NCBI GenBank assembly: GCA_023266215.1
Contig: JAHFRQ010000009.1
Coordinates: 1-64,000, forward strand
DNA from: Gammaproteobacteria bacterium
GTDB lineage: Bacteria > Pseudomonadota > Gammaproteobacteria > Coxiellales > Coxiellaceae
DNA length: 64,000 nucleotides
Reading direction: 5' to 3'
Shown: positions 8,447-16,309 of the stretch, piece after piece
Numbering within the stretch: the first letter of the stretch is position 1
How the letters are laid out: every line of letters starts with the position of its first letter
The notes under the pieces: model-generated
What the model saw: only the letters and a program-made list of their open reading frames with translations
Told to the model about the DNA's origin: nothing
Database searches by the model: none
Position numbers and translations under genes: made by a program

Positions 8447-9574
8447 TCAATCCAGCGTTTTTCGATATCGTGTGAGGGCAATAATTAAAACAAGACACAT
8501 AAATATTAACATAGGCCATATATTAGGCCAAACCAAATGGAGCGTATTTCCTTTTAAAATTATTCCGCGCACAATACGTAAAAAATAAGTCAGCGGCAAA
8601 CATTGTCCAATATATTGCGCCCATTGCGGCATGCCGTAAAACGGGAACATAAAGCCTGATAATAAAATAGAGGGCAAAAAAAAGAAAAAAGCCATTTGCA
8701 TTGCCTGCAATTGATTTTTGGCAGTAGCTGAAAAAGCCAATCCAACTGATAAATTGGCCGCAATAAAAGGCAAAATAGAAAATAATAATAAAACAAGGCT
8801 GCCTTGAATGGCAATATTAAAAATAAAATGAGCGCAAAATAGAATTAATAATGCTTGCACATAACCCACGATCACATACGGTAAAATTTTTCCGACCATA
8901 ACTTCAAGCGGATGCACCGGTGTTGCGAGCAAACTTTCCATGGTACCTTGCTCGCGTTCTCGCGTAATGGCCATGCTCGTTACCATCACCAATGTCATGG
9001 TTAACATCACACCCAATAATCCTGGCACAATATTATATTGCGTAATAGCCTCTGGGTTATATTTTGCATGCACCATAAAATTGACATTGGATTTTGTATT
9101 TTTCAGCTGATTCAGCGGACCAATTAACCAATGATCAAACACATTGATTTGAAGTGCATTCAATGCACTTAAAGCACTGCCAACAGAAACGGAATCGGTT
9201 GCATCCGCTTCCACTAAAATCTGAGGGTTTTCACCGCGCATAAATCGCTCGGTAAAATCAGCGGGAATATTCACAACAAATAATGCTTTTCCTTCGGCTA
9301 ATAGCGCGTCCGCTGCTTGAATAGTTTTAGGATAATAATCAATGCGAAAATAATCTGTGTGCTGCAAAGCTGTCACGAAGGTTCTCACTAAAATACTATT
9401 ATCAGCGGAAACTAAAGCTGTCGGTAAATTTTTAGGATTGGTATTAATCACAAAGCCAAATAGCGTTAATTGAATAATGGGGATAATTAATAACATGCCA
9501 ATAGAAACGCGATCACGTCGCATCTGAAAAAATTCTTTTCGCAATACCGCCCACACGCGTTTAAATGAAAACAT
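8447..9574 (-). CDS. ABC-2 type transporter permease (YhhJ/YbhR-like)
   Basis: The 375-residue inner-membrane protein is the permease of an ABC-2 exporter. One membrane helix near the N-terminus (residues about 24-44) is followed by a large periplasmic domain (about 45-175). A cluster of about five helices then ends the protein, with the family signature TREREQGTMESLLATPV at about residue 205. It is the last gene of a three-gene leftward operon (HlyD-like lipoprotein, ATPase, permease), separated from the ATPase by 3 nt. The arrangement matches YhiI/YbhG-type drug or polyamine-like efflux systems. The substrate cannot be told. Confidence 0.9.
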   Translation of the reverse strand: MFSFKRVWAVLRKEFFQMRRDRVSIGMLLIIPIIQLTLFGFVINTNPKNLPTALVSADNSILVRTFVTALQHTDYFRIDYYPKTIQAADALLAEGKALFVVNIPADFTERFMRGENPQILVEADATDSVSVGSALSALNALQINVFDHWLIGPLNQLKNTKSNVNFMVHAKYNPEAITQYNIVPGLLGVMLTMTLVMVTSMAITREREQGTMESLLATPVHPLEVMVGKILPYVIVGYVQALLILFCAHFIFNIAIQGSLVLLLFSILPFIAANLSVGLAFSATAKNQLQAMQMAFFFFLPSILLSGFMFPFYGMPQWAQYIGQCLPLTYFLRIVRGIILKGNTLHLVWPNIWPMLIFMCLVLIIALTRYRKTLD

Positions 9575-9577
9575 AAT

Positions 9578-10309
9578 CTATCCTGCATCTTCCGATGCTA
9601 AAGCAATAAAAGCCTCTTCTAATGTTGCAGCATTGGTCTCTTTGATAATTTCTGCTGCTGTGCCGTTAATTAATAATTTTCCGCTGGAAATATAGCCCAA
9701 ACGCGTACAGCGCTCCGCTTCATCCATGTAATGTGTACTCACCAAGGTTGTCACGCCTTGTTGTGATAAAGCGTGAATTTCATTCCAAAAATCACGGCGC
9801 GCTTTTGGATCAACACCTGCTGTGGGTTCATCTAATAGCAATAATTCTGGCTCATGCAATAATGCGGCCGATAAAGCCAGTCGCTGTTTCCAGCCACCCG
9901 ATAATGTGCCGGTTAATTGAGATCGTCTATTGAGTAGATTTAAATTTTTTAATGCACTGTCGATTTTTTCAAGTCGATTTGTGACAGAATATAAGCGCGC
10001 TGAAAAATCTAAATTTTCTTCCACCGTTAAATCTTGATACAAGCTAAAAGTTTGCGTCATGTATCCAACGCGTTTTTTAATGGAAGCTGAATCTTTGACA
10101 ATATCAAAACCCAAGCATTTTCCAGTGCCGCCATCGGGCGTTAATAATCCGCAGAGCATACGAATCGTTGTTGTTTTGCCTGCACCATTGGGGCCTAAAA
10201 ATCCAAAAATATCGCCGCGATTAACTTGCAGTGAAATATTATTAACGGCAACTTTTTTATTAAAACTTTTATGCAGATTTTGAACATCAATGACAATATT
10301 ATTTTCCAA
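9578..10309 (-). CDS. ABC transporter ATP-binding protein (ABC-2 exporter)
   Basis: The 243-residue ATPase has Walker A GPNGAGKTTT (about residues 38-47), the signature LSGGWKQRLALSAAL, Walker B LLLLDEPTAGVD and the switch His in STHYMDE. It is a single-cassette protein; enterobacterial homologues of this operon (YbhF, RbbA) are double-cassette fusions, so it probably dimerises. Its start overlaps the HlyD-like gene by 11 nt and its stop lies 3 nt before the permease, indicating one operon and coupled translation. Confidence 0.92.
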   Translation of the reverse strand: MENNIVIDVQNLHKSFNKKVAVNNISLQVNRGDIFGFLGPNGAGKTTTIRMLCGLLTPDGGTGKCLGFDIVKDSASIKKRVGYMTQTFSLYQDLTVEENLDFSARLYSVTNRLEKIDSALKNLNLLNRRSQLTGTLSGGWKQRLALSAALLHEPELLLLDEPTAGVDPKARRDFWNEIHALSQQGVTTLVSTHYMDEAERCTRLGYISSGKLLINGTAAEIIKETNAATLEEAFIALASEDAG

Positions 10310-11258
10310 GCGTTACCTCAACGGGCTGGCCCGGATGAATAGTAACAGCAACCGATGGATCAATTGCCGCTTCAATCCAATAAACTAATTTTTCGCGGCT
10401 GTCTTTGCTGTAAATCACAGGTGGCGTATATTCTGCTTGTGATGAAATATAATTAATGTCTGCTGATACTGATTTTTCTGATCCGTCATATTTAAAATAA
10501 ACAGTTTGTCCCATTTTGATTTGACTTAATTGTGTTTCAGGCACATAAAAAATCAGGAGTCTATTTTGCGGTGGCAGCAAAGAAACTATGGGTTTTCCAG
10601 CGGGCACAAATTCATTTTGCCTGTAGAAAGTATTTTCAATAAATCCAGCTTGCGGAATTTTCACTGTTTTTTGCTCCAACATCCATTGCAAGCGATTTAC
10701 ATTATTTTGCGCTGATTGCATTTTTGATTCTTGCGCTAAAATCAAATTGCTGCGCGCACCTAATTTTGCTTCTGCTAAATTTTCATTGGCCTGTCTTAAT
10801 TTTTCAGTGTCTGTTTGATAGCGCGCCAATGACTCATCAACCAATGATTGCGACACCACATCGGTTTCACGTAATTTTTTATTGCGCTGATAAGTAACCG
10901 TTGCAAATTTTAAATCTGCCTCAGCCTGCGCAACTTGAGCTTCCAGGCGTTTTAAAATAGTATCTCGCTCGCCGGATTTTAAGTTTTCAAGATCATGCTC
11001 TGCAGCTGCTAAATCTGATTTTGCAGACTCGAGGCTTGATTGCTGAGGCTGCGGGTCTAGCTGAAAGGCCAATTGTCCTGACTCAACCGTTTGACCTTTG
11101 TGAACGGCTAATTGGACTAAATTGCCGGATTCACTCGATGATAAATACACATATCGACCTTCGATATAACCTAAAAATGAGGTTGAATGGCTTTTGGAGC
11201 AGCTGGCTAAGAGTAATGAAAAGATAATGACTAGCAAAATCCATTTCGCACTGCGCAT
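10299..11258 (-). CDS. HlyD-family periplasmic adaptor lipoprotein of the ABC-2 exporter
   Basis: The 319-residue protein begins with a lipoprotein signal peptide; the lipobox LLASC puts the acylated cysteine at residue 20. A biotinyl-lipoyl-like half motif (GNLVQLAVHKGQTVESGQ) is followed by a long coiled-coil hairpin (about residues 75-200), then the second half (IPQAGFIENTFYRQNEFVPAGKP) and beta-barrel domain. This is the membrane-fusion subunit that links the inner-membrane ABC-2 pump to an outer-membrane channel; no TolC-type gene is adjacent. First gene of the operon. Confidence 0.9.
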   Translation of the reverse strand: MRSAKWILLVIIFSLLLASCSKSHSTSFLGYIEGRYVYLSSSESGNLVQLAVHKGQTVESGQLAFQLDPQPQQSSLESAKSDLAAAEHDLENLKSGERDTILKRLEAQVAQAEADLKFATVTYQRNKKLRETDVVSQSLVDESLARYQTDTEKLRQANENLAEAKLGARSNLILAQESKMQSAQNNVNRLQWMLEQKTVKIPQAGFIENTFYRQNEFVPAGKPIVSLLPPQNRLLIFYVPETQLSQIKMGQTVYFKYDGSEKSVSADINYISSQAEYTPPVIYSKDSREKLVYWIEAAIDPSVAVTIHPGQPVEVTLGK

Positions 11259-11289
11259 ACAGATTCCTAAAAATCAGAATGAAGAGCTA

Positions 11290-11697
11290 TTATAGATCGA
11301 ATTGCTTGACAAAAACAGCGGGCTTGATGATTTTAATCTCTGCATAGCCAGAAACATCCAGCAAATCTTTATCGCCACTGACAATAAGTTTGCAATTTGC
11401 GGCAAGAGCCGTTGCAATAAATTTATCGTCATCTGGATCGCGAGAAACCGGGTGAAGCAATTTTATGGGGGTACAAAGCTCTGCTGTCAAAGTAATCAAA
11501 TTAATATATCTTGAAACATCAACAGCAGGCTTTTTATTCGTCATGATCTCAACGATACGAAAGTACTCTTCTAAAATTTCCGACGAAACAAGCATAATTG
11601 CTTTTTCTTGCTCACAAGCATCCAAAATTCTAGCAGGAATTCCAGGCCAAAATATTCCAGAAATAAAAACATTGGTATCTAATATAAATCGAATCAT
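11290..11697 (-). CDS. PIN-domain toxin of a type II toxin-antitoxin pair
   Basis: The 135-residue PIN-domain protein has the expected acidic metal-binding residues: Asp7 in FILDTNVFISG, Glu43/44 in EILEEY, the DPDDDKF cluster (Asp88-91) and Asp109 in VSGDKDLL. It resembles the PIN group often annotated as putative toxin COG1569, which acts as an RNase. It overlaps the upstream AbrB-like antitoxin gene by 4 nt, the usual antitoxin-first arrangement, and a palindromic operator lies before the pair. Confidence 0.87.
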   Translation of the reverse strand: MIRFILDTNVFISGIFWPGIPARILDACEQEKAIMLVSSEILEEYFRIVEIMTNKKPAVDVSRYINLITLTAELCTPIKLLHPVSRDPDDDKFIATALAANCKLIVSGDKDLLDVSGYAEIKIIKPAVFVKQFDL

Positions 11698-11957
11698 TTT
11701 TTTCTAGCTTCCTTAATTGCGCTTGCCAAATCAGCTCGTGTAATTCCCGCTGCTTTAACTGATTTGCGAATTTTGGCGCGCATTGCTTGCAAAGCATACT
11801 TGCTTGGTTTCATAATCATTTTAAACATCACATAATCATTGTTTGCAAATACAATAAACTGATCGCCGCTGTGCAACCCCATTTTTTCACGAATTTCTTC
11901 TGGGATAACAACCTGGCCCTTTGATGAAAGTTTTGTCGTGGCAATATAATTACTCAT
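11694..11957 (-). CDS. AbrB/MazE-type antitoxin
   Basis: The 87-residue protein carries an N-terminal SpoVT/AbrB swapped-hairpin DNA-binding domain (TKLSSKGQVVIPEEIREKMG, residues about 8-27) with GDQFIVFANNDYVMFKMI completing the fold. A basic C-terminal tail (KYALQAMRAKIRKSVK) probably binds and neutralises the PIN toxin encoded next. The two genes overlap by 4 nt. A promoter with an 18-bp perfect palindrome starting at its -10 element lies directly upstream, consistent with autoregulation. Confidence 0.88.
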   Translation of the reverse strand: MSNYIATTKLSSKGQVVIPEEIREKMGLHSGDQFIVFANNDYVMFKMIMKPSKYALQAMRAKIRKSVKAAGITRADLASAIKEARKK

Positions 11958-11977
11958 TTTAATGCTCCGTTATTTTC

Positions 11978-12021
11978 AATCTTACCGGTAAGATTATACA
12001 AAATAATTTGATTTTAAGCAA
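11978..12021 (-). promoter_or_regulatory. Promoter and palindromic operator of the PIN/AbrB pair
   Basis: On the minus strand TTGCTT (12021-12016) and a perfect TATAAT (11998-11993) are 17 nt apart. The 18-bp perfect palindrome AATCTTACCGGTAAGATT (11978-11995) begins within the -10 element and covers the start site. Binding by the AbrB-like antitoxin there would block transcription. The -35 lies inside the end of ribH. Confidence 0.75.
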
Positions 12022-12457
12022 AAGATTTCATCAATTCAATCATCTCCAACGCGCAATCGGCTGCATCATGGCCCTTGTGGCCGTGAGCGCCACCAATGCG
12101 ATCGTAGGCTTGCTCTTCAGTTTCTGTCATTAATACATAAAAAATAACAGGAATATCGTATTTTAGCATCACCTGCTGACAACCCTCTGAAACTTGTTTG
12201 CAAACATAATCAAAGTGTGCAGTCTCGCCCCGAATAACTGCGCCTAAACAAATAATCGCATCTACACTTTTTGATTTTGCAAATTGTTGTGCAATCAAGG
12301 GTATTTCACCCGCACCAGGCACATCAATTGCGTGAATTTGATCGAGTGAAATGCCAAGCTCTATTAGTCTTTCAATCGCACCCGCTTTTAATTTTGATGT
12401 CACCTCAGTATTAAAGCGACTGGTGATAATGGCTATTTTTAAATTGTTTTTATTCAT
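12014..12457 (-). CDS. ribH: 6,7-dimethyl-8-ribityllumazine synthase
   Basis: RibH condenses 5-amino-6-ribitylaminouracil with 3,4-dihydroxy-2-butanone 4-phosphate to give lumazine, the penultimate step to riboflavin. Motifs: ITSRFNTEVTSKL, VPGAGEIPL and the catalytic region CLGAVIRGETAHFDYVC. The end, GHKGHDAADCALEMI, is the usual RibH C-terminus. ATG 12457 (147 residues) follows GAGG and sits just beyond the stop of the RibE-RibBA gene; an in-frame TTG at 12469 would overlap that gene and has no ribosome binding site. It is the second gene of the riboswitch-controlled operon. Confidence 0.95.
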   Translation of the reverse strand: MNKNNLKIAIITSRFNTEVTSKLKAGAIERLIELGISLDQIHAIDVPGAGEIPLIAQQFAKSKSVDAIICLGAVIRGETAHFDYVCKQVSEGCQQVMLKYDIPVIFYVLMTETEEQAYDRIGGAHGHKGHDAADCALEMIELMKSFA

Positions 12458-12458
12458 A

Positions 12459-14267
12459 TTAAACCTCAATTAAATGTCCCATTTTTTCTTTTTTGGTTTG
12501 TAAATAATATTGATTATCAGAAGAAGCATTAATTTCTGCTGAAATTCTTTTTTGAACAATAATGCCGTATTGTTCTAATGCAGCTATTTTTTCTGGATTA
12601 TTTGTAATTAAATGAATCTCTGTTGCTTTTAGATCTTTTAAAATTTGCGCGGGAATAAAATAATTTCGATCATCAGCAGAAAAACCCAAATAGTGATTGG
12701 CTTGCACCGTATCAAAACCTTGGTCTTGCAATGCATACGCTTTTATTTTATTGCACAAACCAATGCCGCGTCCTTCTTGTGGCAAATACAGCAAAACACC
12801 GCCACAATCAGCAATTTTTTGAAGCGCTGATTCTAATTGCTCACCACAATCGCAGCGATTAGAATGAAAGGCATCGCCTGTTAAACATTGAGAATGTAAG
12901 CGCACAATAGGATTAGCTATTTTTGACAAATCACCTGATGTAATAGCCACCCACTCTGTTTGATCTAATTTATTTTTATAAATATGAATTTTCATATCCC
13001 GAGAATATTTATTAGGAAATTCAGCTGATGCAATTTTTTCAATACTATTTTCAGTTTGCATTCTGTATTCCAAAACATCTTGAATAGATATTTTGGTCAA
13101 ATTGTGTTTTTTTGAAAAGATTTTTAAATCTGCATCACGCGCCATCGTGCCATCGTCATTCATGATTTCACAAATAGCAGAGACGGGTCTAAAACCTGCT
13201 AACCGAACCAAATCAACGCTGCCTTCGGTTTGTCCGCGACGCACAAAAACACCGCCATCACGTGCTTTTAAAGGGAAAATATGACCTGGCTTCACAATAT
13301 CTTTTTCTGTCGAATTTATATTCGCTGCGATCTCAATAGTTTTTGCTCTATCGTAAGCTGAAATTCCAGTTGTAATTCCCTCTGCTGCACCAATTGAAAC
13401 ACCAAAGCCCGTTTGAAATTTTGATTGATTATTTTGCACCATCATTGCAATACCAAGACGTTTGAAATCACTTTCCATCATCGGCATGCAAATTAAACCA
13501 CGACCATAATGCGTCATAAAATTAATGGCTTCTGGTGTAATTTTTTCTGCCGCCATAATTAAATCACCTTCATTTTCGCGACTCTGATCATCTTGCAAAA
13601 TAATCATTTTGCCAGCTTGTAAATCGGCGATGGCTTTTTGAACCAATGTACTATCATAATTACTTTTATGATAAGCAGGCGCAGGTTGATTCATATTGAG
13701 TTTTAGTAATTTTGCAAAATAATCATATTCGATATTAACACTATCACCTGGCTTTAAATCTGATAAATTAGTTTTTGATAAAGTATGCGGAATTAACATT
13801 ACTGAAAATCCATGCTCATCTACTGTATTTATAGTTATGCTTACGCCATTAATGCAAACACAGCCTTTTGAGATTAATAAATTCTTTTTATTTTCTGATA
13901 CATCAGAAAATACAACGGCTAAAAAATCATTTTCTATTTTAACATCACTGACAATAATTTTTTCATCAACATGCCCCGTCACTACATGACCACCAAAGCG
14001 ATCTTGCATCGACATGGCGCGCTCTAGATTGACTTTTTGATTTATTTTATAATTTTTTGCAGCAGTAATATTAAGTGTTTCAGACGATAACTCACATTCG
14101 AAATAATTGTGCTTGGACTCTGTAACAGTGAGGCAAATCCCGTCGACACAAATGCTTTCGCCTAAATCCAATAAGTCGAATTGATGCGCAATTTCAAATC
14201 GCGCTGAATTCTCTAATGTAATTATTTTAGTAATATGACCGATATGATTCACAAGGCCTGTAAACAT
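12459..14267 (-). CDS. Trifunctional riboflavin protein: riboflavin synthase-DHBP synthase-GTP cyclohydrolase II fusion
   Basis: One 602-residue frame joins three riboflavin enzymes. Residues 1 to about 195 are riboflavin synthase alpha (start MFTGLVNHIG; two lumazine barrels, with DRFGGHVVTGHVD and CINGVSITIN). Residues about 205-400 are 3,4-dihydroxy-2-butanone 4-phosphate synthase (QDDQSRENEGDLIMAAE with the catalytic acidic residues near 226-235; THYGRGLICMP). Residues about 424-602 are GTP cyclohydrolase II (zinc Cys461, Cys472, Cys474 in QCLTGDAFHSNRCDCG; PQEGRGIGL). All catalytic motifs look intact, so it may supply both entry reactions and the last step. RibB-RibA fusions are common; the additional RibE fusion is not. 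It is controlled by an FMN riboswitch directly upstream, and ribH follows. Confidence 0.93.
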   Translation of the reverse strand: MFTGLVNHIGHITKIITLENSARFEIAHQFDLLDLGESICVDGICLTVTESKHNYFECELSSETLNITAAKNYKINQKVNLERAMSMQDRFGGHVVTGHVDEKIIVSDVKIENDFLAVVFSDVSENKKNLLISKGCVCINGVSITINTVDEHGFSVMLIPHTLSKTNLSDLKPGDSVNIEYDYFAKLLKLNMNQPAPAYHKSNYDSTLVQKAIADLQAGKMIILQDDQSRENEGDLIMAAEKITPEAINFMTHYGRGLICMPMMESDFKRLGIAMMVQNNQSKFQTGFGVSIGAAEGITTGISAYDRAKTIEIAANINSTEKDIVKPGHIFPLKARDGGVFVRRGQTEGSVDLVRLAGFRPVSAICEIMNDDGTMARDADLKIFSKKHNLTKISIQDVLEYRMQTENSIEKIASAEFPNKYSRDMKIHIYKNKLDQTEWVAITSGDLSKIANPIVRLHSQCLTGDAFHSNRCDCGEQLESALQKIADCGGVLLYLPQEGRGIGLCNKIKAYALQDQGFDTVQANHYLGFSADDRNYFIPAQILKDLKATEIHLITNNPEKIAALEQYGIIVQKRISAEINASSDNQYYLQTKKEKMGHLIEV

Positions 14268-14299
14268 GTTATTCCCCTTTTATTTTTCAGGGTAATAAC
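14268..14299 (-). promoter_or_regulatory. Hairpin sequestering the ribosome binding site of the RibE-RibBA gene
   Basis: Between the riboswitch and the ATG, GTTATTACCC (14299-14290) can pair with GGGGAATAAC (14277-14268) apart from one internal mismatch. The AAGGGG ribosome binding site would be held in the stem immediately before the start codon. This suggests translational control by FMN. Confidence 0.65.
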
Positions 14300-14324
14300 T
14301 CGCGCGCAGAAAAACGCGATGTCA

Positions 14325-14454
14325 TCTTCTTTCATCCGGACTATCTGTATCTACTGTTGTAAACACAACCGTCGGCTCTGGAATCACACCAGATCTGCAT
14401 TTTCACGCTCGCGGGCTTTACCGCCGGTGGGGAATTTCGCCCCGCCCTGAAGAT
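14325..14454 (-). promoter_or_regulatory. FMN riboswitch (RFN element)
   Basis: The minus strand shows the conserved RFN core: CTTCAGGGCGGGGCGAAATT, then CCCCACCGGCGGTAAA, GCCCGCGAG, a region with GTGATTCCAGAGCCGACGG, and the closing AGTCCGGATGAAAGAAGA. The closing helix pairs ATCTTC (14454-14449) with GAAGAT. It senses FMN and shuts down the downstream riboflavin genes (RibE-RibBA fusion and ribH). Confidence 0.95.
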
Positions 14455-14526
14455 TAGAGACAATTCTACCAATTACTTATAACTTGTCAATCGTGTCAAA
14501 AATGTCAATAAAAACAGTCTCATAAG

Positions 14527-14966
14527 CGTTTTTTCAAAACTATCCTATAGTTTATGGGCTAATAGATTCTGCCGCACACAAGGTAACAGAAAACGAAGGT
14601 CATGTATTACCTGAATCAGAAGTATCATCAGAAAAAACTATTGTAGATGCATTACAAGTTGCGCTTACAGAATACAAATCACGCACAACTTATCGCAAAA
14701 TAAATCCTATGCGATTGTTTGCACCTCCCGTCAGCAAGCTCTATCTTGATTTAAATGCCATTATCTCAAATAGTCATCTCAGTTATTCAGCAAAATGCGA
14801 GTCTGCTTACGATGCATTTAAAACCTCCAGGATACCCGATAAATTATTGTCGGAAATTTTAGAAAAACAGGGTTTAATCGACAAAAAAGGTCAGCCAACT
14901 GCTGCTCTGGCAAAATTTGCGCCGCAACAGTCCACGCGCAATTTCACAATGAGCGATGAAGATTAG
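14527..14966 (+). pseudogene. 5'-truncated hypothetical gene
   Basis: An intact ATG frame from 14709 gives 85 residues (starts MRLFAPPVSKLYLDLN, ends FTMSDED), but the same frame is open back to a stop at 14524-14526. The upstream 60 codons look protein-coding (for example VTENEGHVLPESEV and DALQVALTEYKSR) without any ATG, GTG or TTG. An ATG just upstream at 14551, in another frame, is followed after one codon by a stop. I read this as a gene that has lost its true start. No ribosome binding site precedes ATG 14709. The family is unknown. Confidence 0.5.
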
Positions 14967-15065
14967 TGTTCATAATTCAATCAGTTAGCTGAATGTCTTG
15001 ATTAATATCCCCAGATACTTTACTGTTCAGATGCCTATTCTGAAAACCTTCGCAAGAGGTAAGCG

Positions 15066-15647
15066 ATGAGAGATAAAGAACCAGATGCCGCTGCTTTAGC
15101 TGAGATTTTGAAAGCAATTGCAAATCAAGACAATGCAGAACTTCTCAAGAAAAATCTTTTATTGCTGTCTGATTTTGCCGAGCGTCTCGAAAAGTCTGAA
15201 TGCTGGAAAGAATCCGAAAAAATAGATAGGAAAAATGCACTGAGCACTGACGACTTGCTCCCTATTCTCGAGCCAATTATCATTGCTGCTTTGGCGAAAC
15301 TCGATACAAGCTTATATAATAAAATACACCGCATTGCCGATGATTTTTTAAAAAACCAAGGAAAAATTACAGATAGCTATCACGATTTGCCTGATCAGGA
15401 GAAACAATGCTTTGTCACACCCATATTAGGATTGATAGCACTTCGACCTGGAAAAAAACCAAATGACGAAACATCGCATCACTCTAAAATCACATTAATT
15501 TTAATTCAAATAATGAAAATACTATCAGAATTTTTTAATACGTTTAAGAAAGTAGTAAGTGAAATGCATTGCGGGTTTTTTAAATCTTCAGATTCTGCGC
15601 AGGAAAAACCAGCGGATAAAAAAAACTTTTGCCCTGCTCCGACTTAG
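15066..15647 (+). CDS. Hypothetical protein, mostly helical
   Basis: The 193-residue product has a good ribosome binding site (AGAGG) before ATG 15066. It is rich in Lys, Glu and Asp, predicted mainly helical, and contains one weakly hydrophobic stretch (ITLILIQIMKILSEFF, about residues 145-160). The tail is polar and lysine-rich. I recognise no domain. It lies between a truncated gene and a toxin-antitoxin pair, in a stretch that looks accessory. It converges on the MazF-like gene, overlapping its 3' end by 4 nt. Confidence 0.55.
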   Translation: MRDKEPDAAALAEILKAIANQDNAELLKKNLLLLSDFAERLEKSECWKESEKIDRKNALSTDDLLPILEPIIIAALAKLDTSLYNKIHRIADDFLKNQGKITDSYHDLPDQEKQCFVTPILGLIALRPGKKPNDETSHHSKITLILIQIMKILSEFFNTFKKVVSEMHCGFFKSSDSAQEKPADKKNFCPAPT

Positions 15648-16000
15648 CTGGCTCCAACTACTTCAAAAACTGCTGAATAAACCTGACTCATTTTTTTTTC
15701 ATCTAATTTTGTCAACGGGCCTTTTGGTGATAGGCGACTATTATCAATGCTGCGAATCTGGTCAATCAAAAGATCGGAGTCTTTTTCTAACTGATCTTGC
15801 ATATCTACTCTGACGCGCAAGGGATACGCATCATCAACAAGCTTTGTTGTCAATGGAACAACAATCGTTGAAGGGTGAGCCACGTCAAGCAACGCCTGAT
15901 CTTGCAAAATTAAAACCGGTCTCGTTTTTCCGGGTTCTGATTTTCTACCGGGATTTAAATTAGCTAGCCAAATTTCTCCGTGCTTAATCTTTTGGGTCAT
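15644..16000 (-). CDS. MazF/PemK-type endoribonuclease toxin
   Basis: The 118-residue product shows the PemK/MazF fold signatures GEIWLANLNPGRKSEPGKTR, PVLILQD, TIVVPLTTK and DQIRSIDNSRL, covering the usual full length. MazF toxins cleave mRNA at short motifs. ATG 16000 is chosen; an in-frame TTG at 16006 is less likely. The gene overlaps the antitoxin upstream by 17 nt, as in coupled antitoxin-toxin operons. Its 3' end overlaps the convergent hypothetical gene by 4 nt. Confidence 0.9.
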   Translation of the reverse strand: MTQKIKHGEIWLANLNPGRKSEPGKTRPVLILQDQALLDVAHPSTIVVPLTTKLVDDAYPLRVRVDMQDQLEKDSDLLIDQIRSIDNSRLSPKGPLTKLDEKKMSQVYSAVFEVVGAS

Positions 16001-16223
16001 ATTCAATCTCGCTAAATTCAGCGTTAACTTTCATGCTTTCCTTTCTAACACGCAAACTCGCTTTCGTTAACCGCTCAGCCCTTTTCTTTCTCTCAACTTC
16101 ATGATTCATTAACTCAATTGCCTGGCGAATATATTCTGTCTGCGACAAATGTAAAGCATGCGCATATTGATTTAATGAATGAATCAGTGGTTCACTTAGA
16201 CGCACAGAAACCAACGCTTTCAT
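15984..16223 (-). CDS. Ribbon-helix-helix antitoxin partner of the MazF-like toxin
   Basis: The 79-residue protein begins with a ribbon-helix-helix DNA-binding motif (KALVSVRLSEPLIHSLNQYA, then HLSQTEYIRQAIELM). A basic, then acidic, tail (NAEFSEIEYDPKD) probably wraps the toxin. The position upstream of and overlapping the MazF-like gene supports the antitoxin role. The promoter region contains inverted repeats that fit autoregulation. Confidence 0.85.
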   Translation of the reverse strand: MKALVSVRLSEPLIHSLNQYAHALHLSQTEYIRQAIELMNHEVERKKRAERLTKASLRVRKESMKVNAEFSEIEYDPKD

Positions 16224-16247
16224 AAAAAACTCCCCATTATTATATGG

Positions 16248-16299
16248 AATACATTTTGTATTACAAATTGTATTATAGTATAGACATACTGTTTGTCAA
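16248..16299 (-). promoter_or_regulatory. Consensus promoter with inverted-repeat operator of the MazF/RHH pair
   Basis: TTGACA (16299-16294) and TATAAT (16277-16272) are perfect consensus hexamers 16 nt apart on the minus strand. Just downstream, AATACA (16248-16253) and TGTATT (16257-16262) form an inverted repeat around 3 nt, and a further TGTATT sits at 16269-16274 across the -10. The RHH antitoxin is the likely repressor. Confidence 0.8.
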
Positions 16300-16309
16300 G
16301 TCGACATGA

